Assembly (NCBI RefSeq): GCF_001713375.1
Contig: NZ_CP016449.1
Coordinates: 248,001-312,000, forward strand
Direction of reading: 5' to 3'
Source of the DNA: Hydrogenophaga sp. RAC07
GTDB lineage: Bacteria > Pseudomonadota > Gammaproteobacteria > Burkholderiales > Burkholderiaceae_C
DNA length: 64,000 nucleotides
This document shows positions 16,294 to 25,092 of this stretch, one piece after another (the stretch's first letter is position 1; every line of letters begins with the position of its first letter). Below the pieces are notes generated by a model. It was not told where the DNA came from and searched no databases. It saw only the letters and a list, made by a program, of their open reading frames with translations. Both the position numbers and the translations under genes were made by a program.

Positions 16294-17553
16294 CTACTGG
16301 TAGCTGCGTGCGTCCTCGATCACCTTGCCGTCGTTGGGCAGGCTGCCCGGTGGCACCACATGCACGTCGCCGCGCAGCTTGGTGACGTCGCGCACGGCGG
16401 TCTCGATCAGGCCGCGCAGCGTGTCGTCGACCTCGCTCGCTTCGACCTTCAGGCACATCTGGTCGTTGGCCATCTCGCCGCTGATGACCAGGCGCGCCTT
16501 GTGCACCTGCGGAAACCGCCGCGCGATGTCGGCCACCTGCGAGGCATGCACAAACATGCCCCGCACCTTGGTGGTCTGGTCGGCGCGGCCCATCCAGCCC
16601 TTGATGCGCGGCGCTGTGCGGCCGGTGGGGCAGGTGCCCGGCAAGATGGCCGACAGGTCGCCGGTGCCGAAACGGACCAGCGGGTACGCGGTATTGAGCG
16701 TGGTCACCACCAGTTCGCCCACCTCGCCCTCGGGCACCGGGTCGCCCGTGCCGGGGCGCACGATTTCCACGATCACACCTTCGTCGAGCACCAGGCCCTG
16801 GCGCGCCTGCGTCTCGTAGGCCACGAGGCCCAGGTCGGCGGTGGCGTAGGTCTGGTACACGTCCACACCCTGTTCTTTGAACCAGGCCGTGAGGCTGGGC
16901 GGGCAGGCTTCGCCACCCACCGACGCCTTCGTGAGACTGCGGATGTCGGTGCCCGCCTCCTTCGCTTTATCCAGCAGGATGCGCAGGAAACTCGGTGTGC
17001 CGGTGTAGGCGGCGGGTTGGAGGTCCACCATCGCGTCGAGCTGCTGCTCGGTCTGGCCGGTGCCGGCCGGGAACACCGTGCAACCCACGGCGTGGGCGCC
17101 CGACTCCAGGATGAACGCGCCGGGGGTCATGTGGTAACTGAAGCTGTTGTGTACCAGCTCACCTGCGCGAAAGCCCGCGGCAAACAATGCCCGGCCCGCA
17201 CGCCAGTAGTCGCGCCCCGCGCCTTCGGGTTCGTAGATCGGACCCGGGCTGGCAAACACGCGCGACATGCCCGGACCACGCACCAGCGCGGCAAAGCCAC
17301 CAAACGCATCACCGCCTTGCGCACGCGAGGCCTTCTGGCGCTCCAGCAGTTCGCTCTTGCGCGTGACCGGCAGGCGGGCGAGCGCGGCGCGGCTGTTGAC
17401 GCTGGCGGCGTCCACGCCTTTGAGGATGTCGGCAAACGCCGCGCTGTTGCGTTGCGCGTGCGCGATCTGCAAGGGCAGCGCGGCCATCTGGGCCGCTTCT
17501 CGCTCGGCGGGCGATCGGGTTTCGAGGTTGTCGAAGAATTCGGTCTGTGCCAT
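16294..17553 (-). CDS. Phenylacetate-CoA ligase-family (PaaK-like) AMP-forming ligase
   Basis: 419-residue member of the PaaK/CapK-like branch of acyl-adenylate enzymes. The N-terminal FFDNLETRSPAEREAAQMA is typical. Adenylation segments are YTGTPSFLRILLDKA, GGEACPP and YATADLGLVAYE. The C-terminal GRADQTTKVRGMFVHASQV matches the PaaK RxDD/KVRGxxV region. It is the last gene in the liv/acyl-CoA-ligase block. It probably activates an aryl- or acyl-acid taken up by the ABC importer, but the substrate is unknown. The start follows a family B repeat after livF. The TAG stop lies in an otherwise featureless 148-bp gap. Confidence 0.85.
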   Translation of the reverse strand: MAQTEFFDNLETRSPAEREAAQMAALPLQIAHAQRNSAAFADILKGVDAASVNSRAALARLPVTRKSELLERQKASRAQGGDAFGGFAALVRGPGMSRVFASPGPIYEPEGAGRDYWRAGRALFAAGFRAGELVHNSFSYHMTPGAFILESGAHAVGCTVFPAGTGQTEQQLDAMVDLQPAAYTGTPSFLRILLDKAKEAGTDIRSLTKASVGGEACPPSLTAWFKEQGVDVYQTYATADLGLVAYETQARQGLVLDEGVIVEIVRPGTGDPVPEGEVGELVVTTLNTAYPLVRFGTGDLSAILPGTCPTGRTAPRIKGWMGRADQTTKVRGMFVHASQVADIARRFPQVHKARLVISGEMANDQMCLKVEASEVDDTLRGLIETAVRDVTKLRGDVHVVPPGSLPNDGKVIEDARSYQ

Positions 17554-17586
17554 GGGTGCAATGTGCGGTTGAGGTGACTGGGACCA

Positions 17587-17670
17587 GAGATGCCGCGGAA
17601 CCGGCTTTGCCGGGCCGCAGGCATCGCCCCCTTGAGGGGATGACGCGCCGAAGGCGCGGCGCGGGGGTGG
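17587..17670 (-). repeat. Family B palindromic repeat, copy 4
   Basis: It begins 1 nt after the livF stop on the minus strand: CCACCCCCGCGCCGCGCCTTCGG..., CCCCTCAAGGGGG, then GATGCCTGCGGCCCGGC-AAA-GCCGG...GGCATC. It has the same orientation relative to its upstream gene as the other copies. Confidence 0.85.
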
Positions 17671-17671
17671 A

Positions 17672-18481
17672 CTATGCGAGCCAACGCTTTCTGCGCTTGT
17701 AGCTCTTCACGTCCTTGAAGCTCTTGCGCTCGCCACCACCCATGCCGAGGTAGAACTCTTTCACGTCTTCGTTGTTGCGCAATTCGCTGGCCAGGCCGTC
17801 CATCACGATGCGGCCGCTCTCCATGATGTAGCCGTAGTCGGCGTACTTGAGCGCCATGTTGGTGTTCTGCTCGGCCAGCAGGAAGGTGACCTTCTCCTTC
17901 TGGTTGAGGTCCTTCACGATCTCGAACACCTCTTCGACGATCTGCGGTGCCAGGCCCATGGAGGGCTCGTCGAGCAGCATCACGCTGGGGTTGGTCATCA
18001 GCGCGCGGCCAATGGCGCACATCTGCTGCTCACCGCCCGAGGTGTAGGCCGCCTGGCTGGTGCGCCGGGTTTTCAGGCGCGGAAAGTAGTTGTAAACCTT
18101 CTCCAGGTTGCGCGCGATCTCGGCCTTGTCCTTGCGGGTGTAGGAGCCGGTCATGAGGTTCTCTTCGATCGTGAGGTGGGCAAAGCAATGCCGCCCTTCC
18201 ATGACCTGCACCACGCCGCGCTGCACGAGGTCGGAGGTGCTGAGGTTCTCGATGCGTTCGCCGCGCAGCTCGATGCTGCCCTTGGTGACTTCGCCACGCT
18301 CCGCCTTCAACAGGTTGGAGATGGCGCGCAGGGTGGTGGTCTTGCCCGCGCCGTTGCCTCCGAGCACGGCGGCGATCTTGCCCTCGGGCACATTGAGCGA
18401 GACGCCCTTGAGCACGAGGATCACGTGGTTGTAGATGACCTCGATGCCGTTGACGTTGAGGACGTTGGTGGGAGTCGTCAT
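17672..18481 (-). CDS. livF: Branched-chain amino acid-type ABC transporter ATP-binding protein LivF
   Basis: 269-residue ABC ATPase with Walker A GGNGAGKTTTLRAI, signature TSGGEQQMCAIGRAL, Walker B VMLLDEPSMGL, and the LivF-type VLLAEQN-like segment (FLLAEQNTNMAL). It is one of two ATPases (with livG) of a HAAT-family importer. The ATG at 18481 has AAGGAAC upstream. In-frame ATGs further upstream lack conservation. The C-terminal extension is basic (SYKRRKRWLA), as in the version associated with acyl-CoA ligases. Flanked on both sides by family B repeats. Confidence 0.9.
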   Translation of the reverse strand: MTTPTNVLNVNGIEVIYNHVILVLKGVSLNVPEGKIAAVLGGNGAGKTTTLRAISNLLKAERGEVTKGSIELRGERIENLSTSDLVQRGVVQVMEGRHCFAHLTIEENLMTGSYTRKDKAEIARNLEKVYNYFPRLKTRRTSQAAYTSGGEQQMCAIGRALMTNPSVMLLDEPSMGLAPQIVEEVFEIVKDLNQKEKVTFLLAEQNTNMALKYADYGYIMESGRIVMDGLASELRNNEDVKEFYLGMGGGERKSFKDVKSYKRRKRWLA

Positions 18482-18564
18482 GGTGTGTTCCTTGGGAGCC
18501 ATTTGAAAGACACGGCACGCCGGTCTTTCAAATGGCGCCGCGAGCGCCACGGTCTCTCAACCGT

Positions 18565-18640
18565 GGGACACCGCGGGTCCGGCTTTGCCGGCCCCAGGTG
18601 TCGCCCCCTTGAGGGGGTCGCGCGCAGCGCGGCGGGGGTG
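18565..18640 (-). repeat. Family B palindromic repeat, copy 5
   Basis: Four bases after the stop of the substrate-binding protein gene on the minus strand: CACCCCCGCCGCGCTGCGCGCG, ACCCCCTCAAGGGGGC, then GACACCTGGGGCCGGC-AAA-GCCGGACCCGCGGTGTC. The sequence before it (GAAGCACCCCC next to the stop) is shared with copy 2. Confidence 0.88.
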
Positions 18641-18644
18641 CTTC

Positions 18645-19982
18645 TTAACTCTGGCAGTCGGCGCCGGTGCGCCGGGTCAGCTTTTTCTCGGCGGCGTACT
18701 TGTCCGCAGCGGCCTTGACCATCGGGCGGATGATCTGCTCATCGCCCTGCAGCCAGTCGGAGGTCCACTCGAAATTGCTGCCGTTCCAGGTGTGCACGCG
18801 GGCCCATGACGCACCCATGTGGTCCTGGCAGCTGGTGGAGATCGGGCGCATCACACCCTTGAAGCCCAGCGCGTCGAGCTTGGCCTGGGTCAGGTTCAGG
18901 TTCTCGTAACCCCAGCGGGCCTGTTCACCCGTCATGACCTTGCCCTTGCCGTAGCGGTCCTGCGCAGCGCGCACGCCTTCAACCGCCAGCATGGCCGCCT
19001 GCAGACCGCGCATGTAGAGCACCTGGCCGACTTCTTCCTTCGGTCCGGTGCCCTGGCCCTTGCCGTGCACCTTGCTCAGGATTTCCTTGGCCACGGCCGC
19101 GTTGGGCTCGGCACCGTGCTGCATCATGATGGCGTTGTAGCCCTTGGCGCCCGCGCCGACGTCTTTCACGTCCGGCTCGGCACCCGCCCACCACACGCCG
19201 TACATCTTTTCGCGCGGGTAGCCGGTGGCTTGCGCTTCCTTCAGTGCGGTGGAGTTCATCACGCCCCAGCCCCAGTTCAGCACGTAGTCCGGACGGTCGC
19301 GACGGATCTGCAGCCAGGTGGCTTTCTGTTCCACGCCGGGGTGCGTCACGGGCAGCAGGCTCAGCGAGAAACCGTGCATGGCGGCGCGCTCCTGCAGCAG
19401 CGGGATGGGCTCTTTGCCGAACGGGCTGTCGTGGTAGACCAGCGCGATCTTCTTGCCCTTGAGCTTGTCCAGACCGCCCTCTTTTTTGGCGATGTGCTGG
19501 ATCAGCGTATCGGCGGCCACCCAGTAGGTGCCCGAGAGCGGGAAGTTCCACTTGAACACACCGCCGTCGGCGGACTCGCTGCGGCCGTAACCGGCGGTGA
19601 TCAGCGGGATTTTGTCGCCCGGGGCCTTTTCGGTGAGCGCGAAGGTGATGCCGGTGGACAGCGGCTGGAACACCGTGGCACCACCGTTCTTGCCCTTGAG
19701 GCGTTCGTAGCACTCCACGCCGCGGTCGGTGGCGTAGCCGGTTTCACACTCTTCAAACGACACCTTCACGCCGTTGATGCCGCCACGCTCGTTGACCAGC
19801 TTGAGGTAGTCCACGTAGCCGTTGGCGAACGGCACACCGTTGGGCGCGTAGGCGCCCGTGCGGTAGACCAGCACGGGGAAGAACTGTTCATTGGCTTGCG
19901 CCATGGCAGAGGGCGCCACCAGCGCGGCGGACACGCCGGCGCACGCGATGGACACGGACAGAACCAGATTTCGCAGCTTCAT
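18645..19982 (-). CDS. ABC transporter substrate-binding protein (Leu/Ile/Val-binding type)
   Basis: 445-residue periplasmic type I binding protein with a signal peptide cleaved near SAMAQA. Early motifs are FFPVLVYRTGAYAPNG and the LivJ-like GYVDYLKLVNERGGINGVKV. The mature protein is longer than LivJ (about 350) and belongs to the subgroup accompanying acyl-CoA ligases. AGGAGACAACG precedes the ATG. It is part of the block ligase-livG-livH-livM-SBP-livF-ligase. The neighbouring CoA ligases suggest an aromatic or short carboxylic acid ligand rather than an amino acid, though this is inference. Confidence 0.88.
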   Translation of the reverse strand: MKLRNLVLSVSIACAGVSAALVAPSAMAQANEQFFPVLVYRTGAYAPNGVPFANGYVDYLKLVNERGGINGVKVSFEECETGYATDRGVECYERLKGKNGGATVFQPLSTGITFALTEKAPGDKIPLITAGYGRSESADGGVFKWNFPLSGTYWVAADTLIQHIAKKEGGLDKLKGKKIALVYHDSPFGKEPIPLLQERAAMHGFSLSLLPVTHPGVEQKATWLQIRRDRPDYVLNWGWGVMNSTALKEAQATGYPREKMYGVWWAGAEPDVKDVGAGAKGYNAIMMQHGAEPNAAVAKEILSKVHGKGQGTGPKEEVGQVLYMRGLQAAMLAVEGVRAAQDRYGKGKVMTGEQARWGYENLNLTQAKLDALGFKGVMRPISTSCQDHMGASWARVHTWNGSNFEWTSDWLQGDEQIIRPMVKAAADKYAAEKKLTRRTGADCQS

Positions 19983-20070
19983 TTCGTTGTCTCCTAGTAA
20001 GAATCAAACACCGATCAACACAAAACACACCATGACCCTTGGATGTCGGACGGCCCACGCCGTTCCGAAC

Positions 20071-21147
20071 TCAGTGCGGAAAGGGCCAGAGCCGCAACTT
20101 CTGTTTGGCAATGCTCCAGAGCTTGGCCAGACCGTGGGGTTCCACGATCAGGAACCAGACGATGAGCGCGCCGAAAACCATGAACTCGGTGTGCGAGACG
20201 GCGGCGGTGGAGATCTCCACACCGACGAGCGAGCCCACCGCGGGCAGGAACTGGTTCAGGAAGATGGGCAGCACGACGATGAAGGCCGCGCCGAAGAAGC
20301 TGCCCATGATCGAACCCATGCCGCCGATGATCACCATGAACAGCAGCTGGAAACTGCGGTCGATGGAGAAGGCCGCAGGCTCCCACGAGCCGAGGTGCAC
20401 AAAGCCCCACAGGCCACCGGCCACACCGATGATGAAACTGCTGACCGCAAACGCGCTGAGCTTGGCGTACATGGGGCGGATGCCGATCACGGCGGCGGCC
20501 ACGTCCATGTCGCGGATGGCCATCCACTCGCGGCCGATGGCCGAGCGCACCAGGTTCTTGGCCAGCAGCGCAAACACCACCAGAAAGCCCAGGCAGAAGA
20601 GGTACTTCTCCATCGGGGTGTTGATGGTCCAGCCGAGCACCGAGAGGTTGGACACCGAGACCGAGCCCGAGGCGGTGTTGTTGGTGAACCAGCCGATGCG
20701 CAGGAACGCCCAGTCGCAGAAGAACTGCGCAGCCAGCGTGGCCACCGCCAGATAGAGACCCTTCACACGCAGGCTGGGAATGCCGAAGAACATGCCCACC
20801 AGCGTGGCGAAGAAGCCCCCCGAGAGCAGGGCGATGATCAGTGGCATGCCCTCGATGCGCACGTAGGTGTTGTAGGCCATGTAGGCGCCCACGGCCATGA
20901 AGGCGCCCGAGCCGAGGCTGATCTGCCCGCAGTAACCCACCAGGATGTTCACGCCCAGCGCGGCCAGCGCCAGGATCAGGAAGGGGATGAGGATGGCGCG
21001 GAACATGTACTCATCGACCAGCATCGGCACGCCGATGAAGGCGAATGCGATGAAGGCGAGGATGACCCAGCGGTCCTGCGCGATCGGGAAGATCTGCTGG
21101 TCGGCGCGGTAGGAGGTCTTGAATTGACCGTTTTCACGATAGAACAT
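20071..21147 (-). CDS. livM: Branched-chain amino acid-type ABC transporter permease LivM
   Basis: 358-residue inner-membrane permease with about nine hydrophobic segments. The LivM/LivH signature is in GYCGQISLGSGAFMAVGAY and the conserved loop GREWMAIRDMDVAAAVIGI. It pairs with LivH to form the channel. There are 73 bp to livH upstream and 88 bp to the binding-protein gene downstream. Confidence 0.9.
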   Translation of the reverse strand: MFYRENGQFKTSYRADQQIFPIAQDRWVILAFIAFAFIGVPMLVDEYMFRAILIPFLILALAALGVNILVGYCGQISLGSGAFMAVGAYMAYNTYVRIEGMPLIIALLSGGFFATLVGMFFGIPSLRVKGLYLAVATLAAQFFCDWAFLRIGWFTNNTASGSVSVSNLSVLGWTINTPMEKYLFCLGFLVVFALLAKNLVRSAIGREWMAIRDMDVAAAVIGIRPMYAKLSAFAVSSFIIGVAGGLWGFVHLGSWEPAAFSIDRSFQLLFMVIIGGMGSIMGSFFGAAFIVVLPIFLNQFLPAVGSLVGVEISTAAVSHTEFMVFGALIVWFLIVEPHGLAKLWSIAKQKLRLWPFPH

Positions 21148-21220
21148 GGTGTTTTCACTCAGTTGGGGTCAGAGAACATTGGCTGCGCAAATCGTGATCT
21201 GACCCACAAGGAATTCGGAC

Positions 21221-22150
21221 TCAGACGCGGTCGATGATTTTTTCGCCGAACAAGCCTTGCGGCCGGAACAGCAGGAACACCAGCGCGAGCACATACGCAA
21301 ACCAGATCTCGATGCCCCCGCCCACATAAGGGCCGAGGTAGACCTCGGAGAGCTTCTCGCCCACGCCGATGATCAGGCCGCCGATGATGGCGCCGGGCAC
21401 CGAAGTGAGGCCGCCCAGGATGATCACGGGCAGAGCGCGCAGGGCCACGGTGGTGAGCGAGAACTGCACGCCCAGCTTGGAGCCCCAGATGATCCCGGCC
21501 ACCAGCGCGGTGATGCCGGCCACGAACCAGACGATGACCCAGATGCGGTTGAGCGGAATGCCGATCGACTGCGCGGCCTGGTGGTCGTCGGCCACGGCGC
21601 GCAGCGCACGCCCGGTGGAGGTCTTCTGGAAGAACAGCGAGAGCACGGCCACCAGCAAGGCCGCCACGCAGGCCGCGTACACGTCCTCCAGGTTGACCAG
21701 CACGCCGCCTTCAAAGATCCCTTCGAACAGGAAGATCGGGTCCTTGGGCATGCCCACGTCGATCTGGTAGATGTTGGAGCCGAAGATGGTCTGGCCCAGT
21801 CCGTCGAGGAAGTAGGTGATGCCCAGCGTGGCCATCAGTAGCGTCACGCCTTCCTGGTTGACCAGGTGGCGCAGCACCAGGCGCTCGATCAGCCAGGCCA
21901 GCACGAACATGAGCGCACCGGCCATGAGGAAGGCGATCAGGTTGCCCAGAAATTTGTCCTCGATACCCAGCCAGCCCGGCACCCAGCCCGAGAAACGCGC
22001 CATGGCCAGCGCCGCGAACAGCACCATGGCGCCCTGCGCGAAGTTGAAGACGCCCGAGGCCTTGTAGATGAGCACGAAGCCCAGCGCCACCAATGAATAC
22101 AGCATGCCGGCCATCAGGCCGCCGAGAAGAGCTTCAAGGAAAAATGCCAT
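21221..22150 (-). CDS. livH: Branched-chain amino acid-type ABC transporter permease LivH
   Basis: 309-residue inner-membrane permease. It begins AFFLEALLGGLMAGMLYSLV, with LivH landmarks GFVLIYKASGVFNFAQGAM, GRALRAVADDHQAAQSIGI and GGLTSVPGAIIGGLIIGV. The start lies 12 bp after the livG stop. It forms the membrane channel with LivM. Confidence 0.92.
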   Translation of the reverse strand: MAFFLEALLGGLMAGMLYSLVALGFVLIYKASGVFNFAQGAMVLFAALAMARFSGWVPGWLGIEDKFLGNLIAFLMAGALMFVLAWLIERLVLRHLVNQEGVTLLMATLGITYFLDGLGQTIFGSNIYQIDVGMPKDPIFLFEGIFEGGVLVNLEDVYAACVAALLVAVLSLFFQKTSTGRALRAVADDHQAAQSIGIPLNRIWVIVWFVAGITALVAGIIWGSKLGVQFSLTTVALRALPVIILGGLTSVPGAIIGGLIIGVGEKLSEVYLGPYVGGGIEIWFAYVLALVFLLFRPQGLFGEKIIDRV

Positions 22151-22162
22151 GGTGTTTCTCGC

Positions 22163-22957
22163 TCAGTGGCTGGTTCCAAGGTAGGCGCTGATCACCTCCT
22201 CGTTGTTGCGGACTTCTTCGGGCGTGCCGTCGCCGATCTTCTTGCCGTAGTCGAGCACCACCACGCGGTCGGAGATGTCCATCACCACGCCCATGTCGTG
22301 CTCGATCAGCACGATGGTGGTGCCGAACTCGTCGTTCACATCGAGGATGAAGCGGCTCATGTCCTGCTTCTCCTCCACGTTCATGCCGGCCATGGGTTCG
22401 TCCAGCAGCAGCACCTGCGGCTCCATGGCGAGAGCCCGGCCCAGGTCCACGCGCTTTTGCAGGCCGTAGGGCAAGGTGCCCACGGGCGTCTTGCGGAAGG
22501 CCTGGATCTCCAGGAAGTCGATGATGTGTTCGACGAACTCGCGGTGCTGCTCTTCTTCTTTTTGCGCGCCGCCGATGCCGAACGGATTGCGAAACGCCTG
22601 CGCGAGCAGGTTGCTTTTGATGCGCAGGTTGCGCCCGGTCATGATGTTGTCGATCACGCTCATGCCCTTGAAGAGCGCGAGGTTCTGGAAGGTGCGCGCG
22701 ATGCCCATCTCGGCCACCTGGCGGCTGTTCATGTGCTTGAAGGTCTGGCCGCGAAAGCTGATCGAACCCTCTTGTGGCTGGTACACGCCGTTGATGCAGT
22801 TGAGCATGGAGCTCTTGCCCGCGCCGTTGGGGCCGATGATGGCGCGCACCTCGTGCTCGCGCACGTTGAAGCTGATGTCGGTGAGTGCCTTGACGCCGCC
22901 AAAGCGCAGGCTGATGTTGTGCACGTCGAGGATGACGTCGCCGATTTTCTTGCTCAT
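22163..22957 (-). CDS. livG: Branched-chain amino acid-type ABC transporter ATP-binding protein LivG
   Basis: 264-residue ABC ATPase with Walker A GPNGAGKSSMLNCI, signature LPYGLQKRVDLGRAL, Walker B VLLLDEPMAGM and H-loop VLIEHDMGVV. It is the second ATPase of the importer with LivF. It starts 17 bp after the stop of the upstream acyl-CoA synthetase gene, so the two are co-transcribed. Confidence 0.92.
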   Translation of the reverse strand: MSKKIGDVILDVHNISLRFGGVKALTDISFNVREHEVRAIIGPNGAGKSSMLNCINGVYQPQEGSISFRGQTFKHMNSRQVAEMGIARTFQNLALFKGMSVIDNIMTGRNLRIKSNLLAQAFRNPFGIGGAQKEEEQHREFVEHIIDFLEIQAFRKTPVGTLPYGLQKRVDLGRALAMEPQVLLLDEPMAGMNVEEKQDMSRFILDVNDEFGTTIVLIEHDMGVVMDISDRVVVLDYGKKIGDGTPEEVRNNEEVISAYLGTSH

Positions 22958-22974
22958 GGGATGGTCTTGGTGCT

Positions 22975-24921
22975 TCAGGCTGCGGCTTTCACCGGGGCAA
23001 AGGTCTTGGCGTCACCCAGCTTCAAGGTGGCGTTGACCGAGCCGCTGCGCCCGTCTTCGAACTTCACCTGGGTTTCGATGTACTGCTCGGTCTTGCCGCT
23101 GTAGAGGGCGTCCACCAGCGCGGCGTAGCGCTCGCTGATGAAGCCGCGGCGCACCTTGTTCGTGCGGGTGAGCTCACCGTCGTCGGCGTCCAGTTCCTTG
23201 TGCAGCACCAGGAAGCGGCTGATCTGGCTGCCCGCGAGCAGCTCGTCGCGGCTCAGGTCGGCATTGACCTTTTCCACGCAGTCGCGGATGAGTTCGTACA
23301 CCTCGGGTTTTTGCGCGAGGTCGGTGTAGCCGGCGTACGAGAGGTTGCGCCGCTCGGCCCAGTTGCCCACGGCCTCGAAGTCGATGTTGAGCATCACGCA
23401 CACCCGGTCGCGCTTGTCGCCCAGGGCCACGGCTTCCTTGATGTAGCTGAAGAACTTCAGCTTGTTCTCCACATACTTGGGCGCGAACATGGCGCCATCG
23501 TGCACACCGCCCATGAGGCGGCCCACATCTTTCACGCGGTCGATGATCTTGAGGTGGCCGGATGCGTCGATGAAGCCGGCGTCGCTGGTGTGGTACCAGC
23601 CGTCGGCCGTGAGCACCTCGGCGGTGGCGGTCGGGTTCTTGTAGTAGCCCTTGAGGAGGCCGGGCGACTTCACCAGGATCTCGCCCGACTCGCTGAGCTT
23701 GATCTCCACGCCCTCGCAGGGCACGCCCACGGTGTCGGCCCGCGCCTCGTGGTCGGGCTGCAGGCAGACGAACACGGCGGTTTCGGTGGAGCCGTAGAGC
23801 TGCTTGAGGTTGATGCCGATGGAGCGGTAGAAGCTGAAGAGGTCGGGTCCGATGGCTTCACCGGCGGTGTAGGCCACGCGCACGCGGCTCAGCCCCAAGT
23901 TGTTGCGCAGCGGGCCGTAGACCAGCCAGTCGCCCAGCTGGTACTTGATGGAATCCACCAGCCCGATGGACTTGCCGTCCATGCGGGTGGGGCCCACGCG
24001 CTGGGCCACGTCCATGAAGTAACGGAACATGCCGCGCTTGATGGCGCCGGCGTCTTCCATGCGGATCATCACGCTGGTGAGCAGGCCTTCGAACACGCGC
24101 GGTGGTGCGAAGTAGTAGGTGGGGCCGACTTCCTTCAGGTCGATGGTCACGGTGGCGCCGGACTCCGGACAGTTCACCACGTAGCCGGCCACCAGCCATT
24201 GCGCGTAAGAAAAGATGTTCTGGCCGATCCAGGCCGGCGGCATGTAGGCCAGCACCTCGTCGGCGGGGGTGAGCTTGTCGAAGCGCGCTCCCACGTCGGC
24301 CCGGTTGATCAGGGTGTTGTGGGTGTGAACGACGCCCTTGGGGTTGCCGGTGGTGCCGCTGGTGAAGAACATCGCGGCCACGTCATCGGGGCGGCAGGCG
24401 GCCACCTGCTCGCGGAACAGCTGTGGATGGGCCTTGGAATGCGCCTGGCCGGCGGCGATGAGTTCCTCCACACCACCCAGGCCGGGCTGGTCGTAGTTGC
24501 GCAGGCCGCGCGGGTCGTCGTAGTAGATGTGCGAGAGCTGCGGGCACTGCTCGCGGATCTCCAGCATCTTGTCGACCTGCTCCTGGTCTTCGACCACGCA
24601 GAAACGCACGTCGGCGTTGTTGATCGGGAAGACGCACTCACCGCCCACCGCGTCCTGGTAGAGCGGGATCGGGATCGCCCCCAGCGACTGCGCGGCCAGC
24701 ATGGTGGCGTAGAGCCGGGGCCGGTTGGCGCCGATCACCACCATGTGTTCACCGCGCGTCAGGCCGGCCTGGTGCAGGCCGCAGGCCAGCGCTTCGACCA
24801 GCCGGGCCATGCTGCTCCAGCTCGTGGTCTGCCAGATGCCGTATTCCTTCTCGCGCATCGCCGGCGCGTCGGGGCGGCGCTGGGCGTGGTCCAGCAAGAG
24901 CTGGGGGAATGTCGTTTGCAT
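22975..24921 (-). CDS. AMP-dependent long-chain-type acyl-CoA synthetase
   Basis: 648-residue ANL enzyme. The P-loop is FFTSGTTGNPKGVVHTH, the core YGSTETAVFVCLQ, the hinge GWYHTSDAGFID, and the motif after it HLKIIDRVKDVG. Length and domain plan match long-chain fatty acyl-CoA synthetases of the FadD15-like group that lead liv operons in beta-proteobacteria. The ATG at 24921 has CCAGGAGACAC upstream; earlier in-frame codons belong to the divergent regulator's antisense. It is first gene of the liv block, divergent from the Crp/Fnr regulator, with a palindromic operator between. The substrate is unresolved. Confidence 0.87.
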   Translation of the reverse strand: MQTTFPQLLLDHAQRRPDAPAMREKEYGIWQTTSWSSMARLVEALACGLHQAGLTRGEHMVVIGANRPRLYATMLAAQSLGAIPIPLYQDAVGGECVFPINNADVRFCVVEDQEQVDKMLEIREQCPQLSHIYYDDPRGLRNYDQPGLGGVEELIAAGQAHSKAHPQLFREQVAACRPDDVAAMFFTSGTTGNPKGVVHTHNTLINRADVGARFDKLTPADEVLAYMPPAWIGQNIFSYAQWLVAGYVVNCPESGATVTIDLKEVGPTYYFAPPRVFEGLLTSVMIRMEDAGAIKRGMFRYFMDVAQRVGPTRMDGKSIGLVDSIKYQLGDWLVYGPLRNNLGLSRVRVAYTAGEAIGPDLFSFYRSIGINLKQLYGSTETAVFVCLQPDHEARADTVGVPCEGVEIKLSESGEILVKSPGLLKGYYKNPTATAEVLTADGWYHTSDAGFIDASGHLKIIDRVKDVGRLMGGVHDGAMFAPKYVENKLKFFSYIKEAVALGDKRDRVCVMLNIDFEAVGNWAERRNLSYAGYTDLAQKPEVYELIRDCVEKVNADLSRDELLAGSQISRFLVLHKELDADDGELTRTNKVRRGFISERYAALVDALYSGKTEQYIETQVKFEDGRSGSVNATLKLGDAKTFAPVKAAA

Positions 24922-25018
24922 GTGTGTCTCCTGGGCCGGTCTGGTCTGCCGACGTTGGGATGTCCCGCCAAGGACACCCACCGATGAAGCGGATCGTAGG
25001 ACTTCGTTTGACGTCATG

Positions 25019-25036
25019 TTGTCGGTGCGACGACAA
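25019..25036. promoter_or_regulatory. Crp/Fnr-type palindromic operator TTGTCG-N6-CGACAA
   Basis: Perfect inverted repeat TTGTCGGTGCGACGACAA in the 171-bp divergent region, 57 bp before the Crp/Fnr regulator start and 98 bp before the acyl-CoA synthetase start. Size and half-site style (TTGnC/GnCAA) fit a Crp/Fnr dimer site. It is likely bound by the adjacent regulator to control both itself and the liv block. Confidence 0.7.
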
Positions 25037-25092
25037 TTGCGGGTCATCCCTCCTAGGACTTTCCCGTACGGGTTTGCGCCTTTCAGACCGCC

